The notes under the pieces are model-generated. The model was not told the DNA's origin. It saw only the letters and a program-made list of their open reading frames with translations, and made no database searches. From Afipia sp. P52-10 (lineage in GTDB: Bacteria; Pseudomonadota; Alphaproteobacteria; Rhizobiales; Xanthobacteraceae): a stretch of 64,000 nucleotides of DNA. Location: contig NZ_AZSJ01000003.1 of assembly GCF_000516555.1 (NCBI RefSeq), positions 687,186-751,185 of the forward strand, read 5' to 3'. Below are positions 48,083-56,616 of this stretch, in pieces; the stretch's first letter is position 1; each line of letters opens with the position of its first letter. The translations under genes and the position numbers were made by a program.

Positions 48083-48090
48083 GGCTTGAG
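48069..48090. repeat. 22-bp perfect palindrome over the first MATE stop codon
   Basis: Two 11-bp arms (ctcaagcctca and its complement) meet with no loop, and the TGA (48080-48082) is at the centre. Without a loop it folds less easily than a terminator; a protein-binding dyad is possible. Confidence 0.75.
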
Positions 48091-48245
48091 TTGCATGGGT
48101 GCACCGCGCGCGGCGCAAGGCGTCTGCGCCTCATGTGCGCCGCGCCCAGGTCCATTCCGAAAACTCGCTTCCCACCCACCCGCCGACGTGCCCTAAAGGC
48201 CGGTGCGGGGATGCGAGAACGTCCATGGCCGCATCCGGAAGACTG

Positions 48246-49661
48246 ATGGCAAACGCCCACGTTGCGCGCACCACAAGCCCGAGCGAACCGCCGCCGCCGC
48301 GCGCGCCGCTGCCCAATCCGCTGCTCGACGATCCGATCCTGCCGCGGCTGTTGAAGCTCGCGGGACCGAACGTGCTCGCCCTCACCGCCGGCATCGGCGT
48401 GGTGGTGGCGGAAACCTCCTACATCGGCCGGCTCGGCACCGAGCCGCTAGCGGCGATGGCGTTGGTGTTCCCGTTCGTCATCCTGACCATGACCATGTCC
48501 GGCGGCGCGGTCGGCGGCGGCGTGTCCTCGGCGGTCGCCCGTGCGCTCGGCGCCGATGACGATGACCGCGCGTCCGCGCTCGCGTTGCACGCGCTGCTCA
48601 TCGCAGTCTGCTTCGGCCTGACCTTCACCATCGTCATGCAGGTGTTCGGGCGCGACCTGCTGGCGCTGCTCGGCGGCCGTGGCCGGGTGCTGGAAGAGGC
48701 GGTGAGCTATGTCCGCATCTTCTTCGCCGGCGTGGTGATCCCCTGGCTGATGCAGACGCTGTCGTCGATCCTGCGCGGCACCGGCAACATGAAGCTGCCG
48801 TCGGCGATGCAACTGAGTTCGGCGGCGATCCAGATCGTGCTCGGCGGCTCGCTCGCGCTCGGCCTCGGCCCGTTTCCGCAGCTCGGCATGCGCGGCGTCG
48901 CCACCGGAACGCTGATCGCGTTTTCCGTCGCCGTCACCAGCATGGCGCTCTATCTTTTGTCCGGCCGCAGCCGGGTGAAGCTGCGCGTCAAGGCGTTCCG
49001 CTTCCAGCGCGAGATGTTCTTCGACATCCTGAAAGTCGGTGCGGTGGCGATGTTCTCGCCGCTGCAGGTGGTGCTGGCCGCGACCATCTTCACCCACCTG
49101 CTGGCGCGCTTCGGCACCGAGGTCCTCGCCGGCTACGGCATCGGCACAAGGCTCGAATTCATGCTGACCTCGATCGCGTTTGCAGTCGGCGCGGCATCGA
49201 CGCCGATGGTCGGCATGGCGATCGGCGCCGGCAACGTCACCCGTGCCCGCCGCGTCGCCTGGACCGCCGGTCTCGTTTCCTTCATCGCGGTCGGCTCGGT
49301 CGGCACCTTCATCTCGATCTTCCCGCATCTGTGGGTGAACCTGTTCACCGACGATCCTGGCGTGCGCGCGGCGAGCCATCGCTACCTGTCGATCGCGGGC
49401 CCGATGTTCGCCTTCATCGGCCTCAACATGTCGCTCTATTTCTCATCGCAAGGCGCGGCGAAGATCATCGGCCCGGTGTTCTCGCAGACGCTGCGGCTCG
49501 CCTTCATCGGCCTCGGCGGCCTGTGGCTCGCCACCATCGATGCATCGCCCACCACCTATTTCATCCTGACCGCGAGTTCGATGGTGCTGCTCGGCGGCTT
49601 CTGCGCGCTGGTGGTCTGGCTGACGCCGTGGACGCCACGGCACCCGCCGCGCAAGCCCTGA
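48246..49661 (+). CDS. MATE-family efflux transporter, copy 2
   Basis: A 471-aa paralogue of its neighbours, about 50% identical by eye and colinear with them, with the same 12-helix pattern (ALTAGIGVVVAETSYIG, ILRGTGNMKLPSAM, FLGTEVLAGYGIGTRLEFML region). The N-terminus has a Pro-rich stretch (SEPPPPRAPLPNP). GGAAG lies 5 nt before ATG 48246; an upstream ATG in frame is less well placed. 163 bp separate it from copy 1. Confidence 0.9.
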   Translation: MANAHVARTTSPSEPPPPRAPLPNPLLDDPILPRLLKLAGPNVLALTAGIGVVVAETSYIGRLGTEPLAAMALVFPFVILTMTMSGGAVGGGVSSAVARALGADDDDRASALALHALLIAVCFGLTFTIVMQVFGRDLLALLGGRGRVLEEAVSYVRIFFAGVVIPWLMQTLSSILRGTGNMKLPSAMQLSSAAIQIVLGGSLALGLGPFPQLGMRGVATGTLIAFSVAVTSMALYLLSGRSRVKLRVKAFRFQREMFFDILKVGAVAMFSPLQVVLAATIFTHLLARFGTEVLAGYGIGTRLEFMLTSIAFAVGAASTPMVGMAIGAGNVTRARRVAWTAGLVSFIAVGSVGTFISIFPHLWVNLFTDDPGVRAASHRYLSIAGPMFAFIGLNMSLYFSSQGAAKIIGPVFSQTLRLAFIGLGGLWLATIDASPTTYFILTASSMVLLGGFCALVVWLTPWTPRHPPRKP

Positions 49662-49794
49662 ACCCACCCATCGGCGCCCGCGAGGGTACGCCGCATCGCA
49701 GCCATGACAAATCATGAGCCGCGGCCGCCTTCTTTTTTGATATGATGATAATAATATTTCGGACGTCGCCACCCGGGGCGCAGGAACAACAAAA

Positions 49795-51249
49795 ATGACC
49801 GACGATACGATCGACGCGACGTCCCGCCTGGCCACCGCGCCGCGCCAGCCCGCCCCAACCAAGGGGATCGCTGCGAACGCCAACGAGCCGACGAAGCCCA
49901 ACCCGGTGTTCGAAGGACCGATCTTGTCGATCCTGCTGCGGTTCGCACTGCCGAACATGGCATCGGTGAGCGCAGCAACCCTCGTTGTCATCGCTGAGAC
50001 GAGCTACATCGGCCTCCTCGGCCTCGAGCCGCTGGCCGCGATCGCCTTGGTGTTTCCGTTCGTCATCCTGATGGGAATGATGTCGGGGGGCGCGATGGGT
50101 GGCGGCGTGTCGTCCGCGGTCAGCCGCGCGCTTGGTGCCGGCGACCTGACGCGCGCCTCGACGCTCGCGCTGCATGCGCTGATCATCGGCCTGGGTGGCG
50201 GCCTGCTGTTCTTGACCGTGATGCTCGTGTTCGGACCGACATTCTTTGCCGCCCTCGGCGGCAAGGGCCGCGTGCTCGACGAAGCGACCGCCTATGCCAA
50301 CGTGCTGTTCATCGGCGCCATCGGCATGTGGCTGTCGAACACCTGCGCGTCGATCCTGCGCGGCACCGGCAACATGCGGCTGCCGTCGGCAACGCTGCTG
50401 ACGATTGCCGCCTGCCAGATCGCCATCGGCGGCACGTTCGGCCTCGGCCTGTTCGGTCTGCCGCAGCTCGGCATGCCCGGCGTCGCGTCCGGCCATTTGA
50501 TCGCCTACACCGGCGGCGCGGCGTTCCTGTTGTTCATGCTGTTCAGCGGCCGCAGCCGGCTGAAGCTGAATTGGCGCGCCTTCCGCCCCGACCGCGCGAT
50601 GTTTGCCGACATCCTGAAGGTCGGCGCGGTGGCCTGCCTGTCGCCGCTGCAATCGGTGGCGACGGTGCTGATCTTCACCCGCCTGCTCTCACGCTACGGA
50701 ACGATCACGCTCGCCGGTTATGGCATCGGCGCGCGGCTTGAATTCATGCTGGTGCCGATCGCCGCCTCGATCGGACAAGCCTCGCTGCCGATCGTCGGCA
50801 TGAATGTCGGCGCCGGCAACGTCGAGCGCGCACGCAAGGTCGCCTGGGCCGCAGGCCTGCTCTCCGGCGGCATCATCGGCGCGATCGGCCTCGTGCTGGC
50901 GATCGCGCCGGACCTGTGGGCGGCGCGCTTCACCGACAACACCGAGGTGCTCGCCTCGGCGCGGCAATACTTCCACATGGCCGGTCCCGGCTTCGGCTTC
51001 CTCGGCCTCGCGCTGAGCCTCTATTTCGCCTCGCAGGGCTCCGGCAAGATCGTCGGCCCGGTGCTGGCGCAGAGCGGACGGCTGGTGGTTGTCGTCGTCG
51101 GCGGGCTCGCGCTGCTGGCCCTCGACGCGCCGGGCTGGTGCCTGTTCCTGCTCGCGGCAGCGTCGATGGTGGTGTACGGTGGCCTCGCAGCCCTGTCAGT
51201 CTGGCTCACGTCATGGGGACCGGCCCGTCCGGTATCGAAACCGGCGTAG
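49795..51249 (+). CDS. MATE-family efflux transporter, copy 3
   Basis: A 484-aa paralogue, again colinear with copies 1 and 2 (SVSAATLVVIAETSYIG, ILRGTGNMRLPSAT, GAGNVERARKVAWAAG). The N-terminus is Thr/Pro-rich and diverges from both neighbours. GGAAC lies before the ATG. The region just upstream (49730-49760) is AT-rich (gatatgatgataataat), the only such stretch here, and could hold a promoter for this copy. It is followed after 36 bp by a TetR regulator gene. Confidence 0.9.
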   Translation: MTDDTIDATSRLATAPRQPAPTKGIAANANEPTKPNPVFEGPILSILLRFALPNMASVSAATLVVIAETSYIGLLGLEPLAAIALVFPFVILMGMMSGGAMGGGVSSAVSRALGAGDLTRASTLALHALIIGLGGGLLFLTVMLVFGPTFFAALGGKGRVLDEATAYANVLFIGAIGMWLSNTCASILRGTGNMRLPSATLLTIAACQIAIGGTFGLGLFGLPQLGMPGVASGHLIAYTGGAAFLLFMLFSGRSRLKLNWRAFRPDRAMFADILKVGAVACLSPLQSVATVLIFTRLLSRYGTITLAGYGIGARLEFMLVPIAASIGQASLPIVGMNVGAGNVERARKVAWAAGLLSGGIIGAIGLVLAIAPDLWAARFTDNTEVLASARQYFHMAGPGFGFLGLALSLYFASQGSGKIVGPVLAQSGRLVVVVVGGLALLALDAPGWCLFLLAAASMVVYGGLAALSVWLTSWGPARPVSKPA

Positions 51250-51285
51250 CCTTGAGGAGAGCGAGCTTCGGGAGAGAGCTTGGCG

Positions 51286-51879
51286 ATGCGTTACGGCAAG
51301 GATCACAAGGAAGAAACGCATAAGCGTGTGGTGGAAGCGGCGGCGCGGCGCTTTCGCAAGGATGGCATCGGCTCGACCGGCGTGGTCGATCTGATGGCGG
51401 ACGCCGGTCTCACCCATGGCGGCTTCTATGCGCACTTCGCCTCGAAGGAGACCCTGGTCAAGGAAGCGCTGGTGGCGGCCTCGATCAAGAGCCGCGCGCA
51501 TCTGCAGATGCAGATCGACGAAGCGCGGGCCACAGGCCGCGATCCGCTGGAGGCGATCGTGCGCTCCTACCTGACGATCGGCCATCGCGACCGCCCCGAG
51601 CGCGGCTGCTGCGTCGCCGCGCTGGGCTCCGAGATTGCCCGCCATCCGCGCAAGACCCGTGAAGCCTTCACCGAAGGGCTGGAGAAGACGTTCGGCATCA
51701 TCGCCGGCACGCTGCCGGACCGCGTACCGAACCGCAAGGAGCGCGCCTGTGCGATCTTCTCGATCCTGGTCGGCGCCCTGCAGATTTCCCGCGCCATCAG
51801 CGACAGCGCCACGTCGCAGACCGTGCTCGACGCCGCCGTCGCAGCCGCGCTGCAAATTGGCCGCTGCACCGAAGCCTGA
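51286..51879 (+). CDS. TetR-family transcriptional regulator
   Basis: A 197-aa regulator with an N-terminal helix-turn-helix (STGVVDLMADAGLTHGGFYAHF, about 32-53) and a helical ligand-binding domain. The helix motif GGFYAHFASKETL is characteristic. It lies 36 bp after the third MATE gene, on the same strand, so it most likely represses this efflux cluster and responds to its substrate. GGAGAG precedes ATG 51286. Its stop lies in a 13-bp triple repeat. Confidence 0.92.
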   Translation: MRYGKDHKEETHKRVVEAAARRFRKDGIGSTGVVDLMADAGLTHGGFYAHFASKETLVKEALVAASIKSRAHLQMQIDEARATGRDPLEAIVRSYLTIGHRDRPERGCCVAALGSEIARHPRKTREAFTEGLEKTFGIIAGTLPDRVPNRKERACAIFSILVGALQISRAISDSATSQTVLDAAVAAALQIGRCTEA

Positions 51880-51911
51880 TCCTCGAGCCTGGTGCTCAAG
51901 CCTGATGCTCA
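51873..51911. repeat. Three 13-bp tandem units over the tetR stop codon
   Basis: Units at 51873-51885, 51886-51898 and 51899-51911 follow agcctgRtSctcR. The TGA of the TetR gene (51877-51879) is inside the first unit. Confidence 0.8.
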
Positions 51912-51951
51912 CCTGGCTTTTCGCTTTTCTCGCCCGTCGGAGTCCCTTGCG

Positions 51952-52758
51952 ATGATCACCGCCGTCAACCACCTCGCCTTTGCCGCACACGATGTCGAGG
52001 CGGTCGCCTCCGACTACGAGATCGTGCTGGATCGCAAGGCCGAGCGTTACCATGCCGCCGACGGCTCGCCGTTCTGCCGCTTTCAACTCGCCAACGTCGC
52101 TCTGGAGATATCCGCGGCAAACGGTCGCGCCGAAGGCCTGACCGGACTCGGCTTCGAAGTCGGTGACATCAAGAGCACCGTGCACAAGCTGCAGCGCCGC
52201 GGTCTCGCGATCGGAGCGATCACCGACCAGACCTTCAAGAGCCCGTCCCACGCCATCGCCCGGCACCACGCGGAGATCGATCCGGCCTCGACGCACGGCG
52301 TGCGCTTCTCGCTGGTCGAGACGCTGAGCGAACCGACCCCTCACATGACATCCAGCGTCAGCGGCCTCGACCATGTGGTGATCCGCAGTCCTAATCCCGA
52401 GCGCGCGGTCGCACTCTACGGCGGACGGCTCGGCCTCGACTTCGCGCTCGACCGCACCAATGCGGATTGGGGTTCGCGGCTGCTGTTCTTCTGGTCGGGC
52501 GGCGTGCGGGTGGAGATCGGCCATGCGCTCGCGAAGGGCGTCTCCGACAAGCCGGACTCGCTGTGGGGGCTTGCCTGGCGTGTCGACGATGCGGCGCGGA
52601 CACAGCAGCGCTTGCAGCAGGCCGGCATCAACACGTCGGAGGCCAAGGCCGGCCGTAGGCCAGGCAGCCAGGTGCTGACGGTGCGCGAGCGGACCGGCAA
52701 TGTGCCGACCATCATGCTGAGCGCCACGCAGAAAGAGGCAGACGTTACGGCCGCCTGA
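51952..52758 (+). CDS. Two-domain VOC (glyoxalase-fold) protein
   Basis: A 268-aa protein with two vicinal-oxygen-chelate modules: 1-125 (MITAVNHLAFAAHDVEAV...LEIS) and about 137-260 (SGLDHVVIRSPNPERAVALY...VEIGH). Metal ligands are expected at His7, His142 and glutamates in LEI/VEI. The family includes dioxygenases, lyases and resistance enzymes; the substrate is unknown. It is 72 bp after the TetR gene, may share its transcript, and could act on the MATE substrate. Confidence 0.83.
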   Translation: MITAVNHLAFAAHDVEAVASDYEIVLDRKAERYHAADGSPFCRFQLANVALEISAANGRAEGLTGLGFEVGDIKSTVHKLQRRGLAIGAITDQTFKSPSHAIARHHAEIDPASTHGVRFSLVETLSEPTPHMTSSVSGLDHVVIRSPNPERAVALYGGRLGLDFALDRTNADWGSRLLFFWSGGVRVEIGHALAKGVSDKPDSLWGLAWRVDDAARTQQRLQQAGINTSEAKAGRRPGSQVLTVRERTGNVPTIMLSATQKEADVTAA

Positions 52759-52796
52759 GCGATGAATAGACAAGTTTGCAACACAGCGAGAGATTT

Positions 52797-52815
52797 GATT
52801 CAGCAAACCTGAATC
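52797..52815. other. Small hairpin gattcag-caaac-ctgaatc
   Basis: A 7-bp stem with a 5-nt loop, no T run after it. A similar gattcag-caaga-ctgaacc hairpin is at 22814-22832, suggesting a minor dispersed element. Confidence 0.4.
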
Positions 52816-52920
52816 GAGCCGCGCGTCGCCCTAGAACCGTCACCTTGTTGATGCGAAGAGAACGAGCACGCGCCGTCGCGCGAATGCTGCCGGCAGGATG
52901 TCCGGCTTAGCTGAAAACAG

Positions 52921-53409
52921 ATGGGGGCTCCGGTGAGACTGCCTGCACTTACAGGTTTCGCAATGACGTTGGTTGCGGCGATGGTGCTGGGAACATCCAC
53001 CGCGCGAAGCCAGAGCGATCCGTCAGGCATCTGGCTCACGCAAGCGGGTGACGCACAGGTGCATGTGCATCAGTGTGGCGGCGGCATTTGCGGTAAGATC
53101 GTCTGGCTGCGTGATCCGATCGACAAAAATACCGGCCGGCCGCAGATCGACGACAAGAATCCCAACCCGGCCCTCGCCCGCCGCCCGGTGATGGGCATGA
53201 CCATCTTCTCGACCATGCAGCCGACCGCAGCCAACCGCTGGAGCGGCCGCATCTACAACGCCGACGATGGTCAGACTTACGCCGCCAATCTGACGCTGCA
53301 GTCGGCAAACGTGCTCGAGGTGCAAGGCTGCATGGGCGCCCTGTGCGGCGCCGAGACGTGGCGGAAAGTCTCCGATGCCCCCGGTGCCAAGAAGAAGAGC
53401 GCGAAATAA
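52921..53409 (+). CDS. Exported DUF2147 protein
   Basis: A 162-aa periplasmic protein. The signal peptide (1-30, STARSQ-SD) is followed by the DUF2147 pattern: GIWLTQAGDAQVHVHQCGGGICGKIVWL, YNADDGQTYAANLTL and LEVQGCMG with paired cysteines. It ends with a Lys-rich tail. The family is common in proteobacteria and thought to be a beta-barrel lipocalin-like protein; function unknown. The start could also be GTG 52933, which has a better leading sequence. Confidence 0.85.
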   Translation: MGAPVRLPALTGFAMTLVAAMVLGTSTARSQSDPSGIWLTQAGDAQVHVHQCGGGICGKIVWLRDPIDKNTGRPQIDDKNPNPALARRPVMGMTIFSTMQPTAANRWSGRIYNADDGQTYAANLTLQSANVLEVQGCMGALCGAETWRKVSDAPGAKKKSAK

Positions 53410-53474
53410 CGCGCTGCTTCCTGCGTGATAGCTGCGCATCTTGGATTGCTGCGCATCGCCACACGGGCATCAGC

Positions 53475-54215
53475 TTACATCGCGTCATGAAAGATGATGC
53501 CGAGGGTGTGGCGCTGTCCGGCGCGCACCCGGCTGACGCCGTGGCGCAGGTTGACGCGATAGCTGCCGCGCGTGCCCCGCACAGGGCGATGATGCACGGC
53601 GAACACCGCCGCCTCCCCCTGACGCAGCGGCACCACCTCGGCGCGTGACTGCATACGCGGCCGCTGCTCGGTGAGCACGAATTCCCCGCCTTCGAAATCG
53701 CGGCCCGGCTCCGACAGCAGGATCACCACCTGCAGCGGAAACACATGTTCGCCATAGATGTCCTGATGCAGGCAATTGTAATCGCCTTCGCGATAGCGCA
53801 GCAGCAGCGGCGTCGGCCGCGCCTGGCCGGCCTTGTGGCACTGTCGGATGTAGTCGGCATGGGCCGCCGGATAGCGCGCCGCAATTCCCATGGTTTCGTT
53901 CCAGGCATTGGCGGCGGGCGCGAGCCCCGCATAGAGCGCAGGACGCAGCGCCGCGATCAGCTCCGGCAGCGGATAGGCGAAGTACTTGTACTCGCCTTTG
54001 CCGAACCCATGGCGCGCCATGATGACGGTGCTGCGGAAGAGCCCATCCCGGTCGTAGAGCCCGGCGAGATCGCGGCACGCCTGCACCGACAGCAGCCGCC
54101 CGAGCGGCGCCCAGCCGGATTGATCGAGATGCGCAGTCACCTGCGTCCAGTCGATCGCGTCCGCGCGGAGCATGCGCTCCGGTGCGGCCTGTTTGCTGCT
54201 TGCTGTCGCGCCCAT
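53475..54215 (-). CDS. 2-oxoglutarate/Fe(II)-dependent oxygenase family protein
   Basis: A 246-aa soluble enzyme. The iron triad is His150 and Asp152 (CLHQDIYG) with a distal His (208 or 209, FAVHHRPVRG), and the oxoglutarate Arg probably follows in SYRVNLRHG. It hydroxylates or demethylates an unidentified substrate using 2-oxoglutarate and oxygen. The first 30 residues are polar and may be disordered. It is convergent with the DUF2147 gene. Confidence 0.87.
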   Translation of the reverse strand: MGATASSKQAAPERMLRADAIDWTQVTAHLDQSGWAPLGRLLSVQACRDLAGLYDRDGLFRSTVIMARHGFGKGEYKYFAYPLPELIAALRPALYAGLAPAANAWNETMGIAARYPAAHADYIRQCHKAGQARPTPLLLRYREGDYNCLHQDIYGEHVFPLQVVILLSEPGRDFEGGEFVLTEQRPRMQSRAEVVPLRQGEAAVFAVHHRPVRGTRGSYRVNLRHGVSRVRAGQRHTLGIIFHDAM

Positions 54216-54389
54216 GCCTGAAGTCCCGTGATCAAGACACGAGACCTAACGCAGGACTGGCGCAAGCAGCCACCCGTTTCCTGATCCGCCTCCGCCGCAA
54301 CGCCTCTTCCCGGCGGAGGCCGAACGATTTTCCGGCGAAGGCAACTGGTGGCGCGCGGCCCTGCACGGCCGCGCGGCGCGATCGCGCCC

Positions 54390-55376
54390 TCAGTCTTTCC
54401 TGGCGAGCCCCAGCCGCTCGATCAGCGCCTTCTCGACCTTCATCTGCTCGGCGACGAACTTTCCATAATCCGCCGTGTTCAGATAGTTCGGCGTCATCTC
54501 GTAGCGGTCGAGCGCTTCCAGCACCGCAGGCTCATGGATCGCCTTGGCGAAGGCGTCGTGGATCTTGGCGACGACCTTGGGGTCCATCCCCTTCGGCCCG
54601 CCGACACCCCATGGCGATTCGATCACGAGACCGTAGCCAAGCTCCTTCAGCGTCGGCACGCCGGGGAACGCCTTGCGCGGCTCCGACGTCCAGACGTTGA
54701 GGTAGCGTGCCTTGCCGGTGTCGACCAACGGCTTGGCGGCGGCGATGCTGCCCGCCCCGAGCATCACATGCCCGCCGGCGACCGCAGCCACCACCTCGGC
54801 CGTGCCCTTGAAGGGAACGTGCGTCAGCTTGACGCCGATCTTCTCGGCGATCTGCTCGACGCCGAGATGCAGCGAGCCGCCCGCACCCGGCGAACCATAT
54901 GTCACCTTGCCGGGATTGGCCTTGGCGTAATCGATGAACTCCTGCCAGGTCTTGAACGGCGCCGCCGTGCTTGCGTACATGCCGAACACGTAGCCGGTCA
55001 GATGCACGATGTAGGTGAAGTCGTCGGCGCTCCACGAGGTCTTCTGCATGTAGGGCAGCCGGAAGATCGGCACCGTGATCTGGCCGATGGTGTAGCCATC
55101 CGGCTTGGCGCTCGCGCCCATCACCGCGATGCCGACGGTGCCCGAGCCACCGGCCTTGTTGTCGATGATGATCGGCTGGCCGAGATGCTTCTGCGCCGCT
55201 TCGGCGATGGCGCGCATCGCCACATCGGTCGGCCCGCCCGCGGGCCAGGGCACGATCAGCGTGACCGGGCGAGCCGGAAAATCCTGTGCCAACACCGGGC
55301 TGGACGGTACTGTACCGCACAACGGCAGCAGACCCGCCATCGCTCCGAGAATAGAACGCCTGAACCGCGACGACAT
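54390..55376 (-). CDS. Tripartite tricarboxylate transporter substrate-binding protein (TctC/Bug)
   Basis: A 328-aa exported binding protein: signal peptide (1-29), then the Bug fold with DFPARPVTLIVPWPAGGPTDVAMRAIAEAAQKHLGQPIIIDNKAGGSGTVG (about 30-80) and the second-lobe PFKGTAEVVAAVAGGHV. AAGGAG precedes ATG 55376. No TctA or TctB membrane gene is nearby, so it is an orphan, as is common in this group. It is divergent from the lactonase gene at 55673, which may indicate the class of compound handled. Confidence 0.9.
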   Translation of the reverse strand: MSSRFRRSILGAMAGLLPLCGTVPSSPVLAQDFPARPVTLIVPWPAGGPTDVAMRAIAEAAQKHLGQPIIIDNKAGGSGTVGIAVMGASAKPDGYTIGQITVPIFRLPYMQKTSWSADDFTYIVHLTGYVFGMYASTAAPFKTWQEFIDYAKANPGKVTYGSPGAGGSLHLGVEQIAEKIGVKLTHVPFKGTAEVVAAVAGGHVMLGAGSIAAAKPLVDTGKARYLNVWTSEPRKAFPGVPTLKELGYGLVIESPWGVGGPKGMDPKVVAKIHDAFAKAIHEPAVLEALDRYEMTPNYLNTADYGKFVAEQMKVEKALIERLGLARKD

Positions 55377-55672
55377 GAACCTGCTCCTTGGGTTGTTCGA
55401 TTTTGCCGGCACATTAGTCAGCCTCCATCATGCCGACAACGCCGATGCACGCATGGCGATCGCGAGAAATGGCGCGGCTGGAAACGATTCAGGCGGCTCG
55501 CGCCTCCTGCAACGCAATCTCCGGGCGCGCGGCTTGCCGCCTCGTCCGCGCGCATTTTACATCCGTAAATCTCGTCGGCGCGGCCGACGCGCAAGGTTCG
55601 CCGGTTGCGAAACGCGAGTGCAGCCCGCACACTGCGGCCCGACCGACAATGCCCAACGACAAGGGATAGCCC

Positions 55673-56542
55673 GTGAAGATCGATATCCTTGACACCATCC
55701 CCGACATGCTCGGTGAGAGCCCGCTGTGGGATGCGCAGAGCCAGCGGCTGTTCTGGGTCGACGTGGTCAACAGCACCGTGCGGGCGCTCGATCCCGCCAC
55801 CGGCAAGGAGCAGGCGTGGACGGCGCCGAGCCACATCGGCTCGATCGGGCTCGCGCCGAACGACAGCCTGATCCTCGCGCTGCAGGATGGCTTCTACCGG
55901 CTGCACCTGCCATCGTCGGCGATCGAACTGATCGCGCGGCTGCCGACGGTCGATCCGCGCGCCCGGCTGAATGACGGCAAGATGGATCGCCAGGGCCGCT
56001 ACATCTGCGGCAGCATGGGTCTGCATGCCGATCCGATCGGCGTGCTGTATCGCCTGACCGCACCGGCCGCACTCGAGCCGCTCGCCGACGGCATTCGCAT
56101 TTCCAATGCGATCTGCTTCAGCCCGAAGGGCGACCGCCTGTACTTCGCCGACAGCATGGCGCAGGCGATCGTGGTGCGCGACTACGATGGCGACGGAACG
56201 GCGGTCGGCGAGCCACGCCTGTTCCTCGACATCAAGCCGCTGAACTCGGCACCGGACGGCGCTACGGTGGATAGCGACGGCAATCTCTGGGTGGCGCTGG
56301 TGCGGACCGGGCAGATCGCGCGCGTCGCTCCGGACGGCAAGGTGGCGGCGATCATCGACCTGCCGGTCGATTATCCCTCCTGCCCGGCGTTCGGCGGCGC
56401 GAACATGGATACGCTGTTCGTCACCTCGATCCGCGACTCCGGCACCGGGCGGATGGTGTCCAAGCACGAGAACGCCGGCAAGGTGTTCGCCCTCACCGGC
56501 CTGGGGGTCACGGGCCTGCCGGAAACACGCTTCCAGGACTGA
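55673..56542 (+). CDS. SMP-30/gluconolactonase family lactonase
   Basis: A 289-aa six-bladed beta-propeller, cytoplasmic. Metal ligands by family pattern are Glu15 (LGESPLWD), an Asn in ISNAICFSP and Asp in SAPDGATVD, with a further Asn in RLNDGKMD. It hydrolyses a sugar or aromatic lactone. GTG 55673 is preceded by AAGGGA. 296 bp separate it from the divergent TctC gene; this spacer holds no gene but presumably both promoters. Confidence 0.9.
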   Translation: MKIDILDTIPDMLGESPLWDAQSQRLFWVDVVNSTVRALDPATGKEQAWTAPSHIGSIGLAPNDSLILALQDGFYRLHLPSSAIELIARLPTVDPRARLNDGKMDRQGRYICGSMGLHADPIGVLYRLTAPAALEPLADGIRISNAICFSPKGDRLYFADSMAQAIVVRDYDGDGTAVGEPRLFLDIKPLNSAPDGATVDSDGNLWVALVRTGQIARVAPDGKVAAIIDLPVDYPSCPAFGGANMDTLFVTSIRDSGTGRMVSKHENAGKVFALTGLGVTGLPETRFQD

Positions 56543-56616
56543 CGACGAGACCACCGCCGACAATCAGCGCGCGGCGTGGCGGGCGGCGATGTTGATCGCC
56601 GCCCGCAGCGCGAGCC

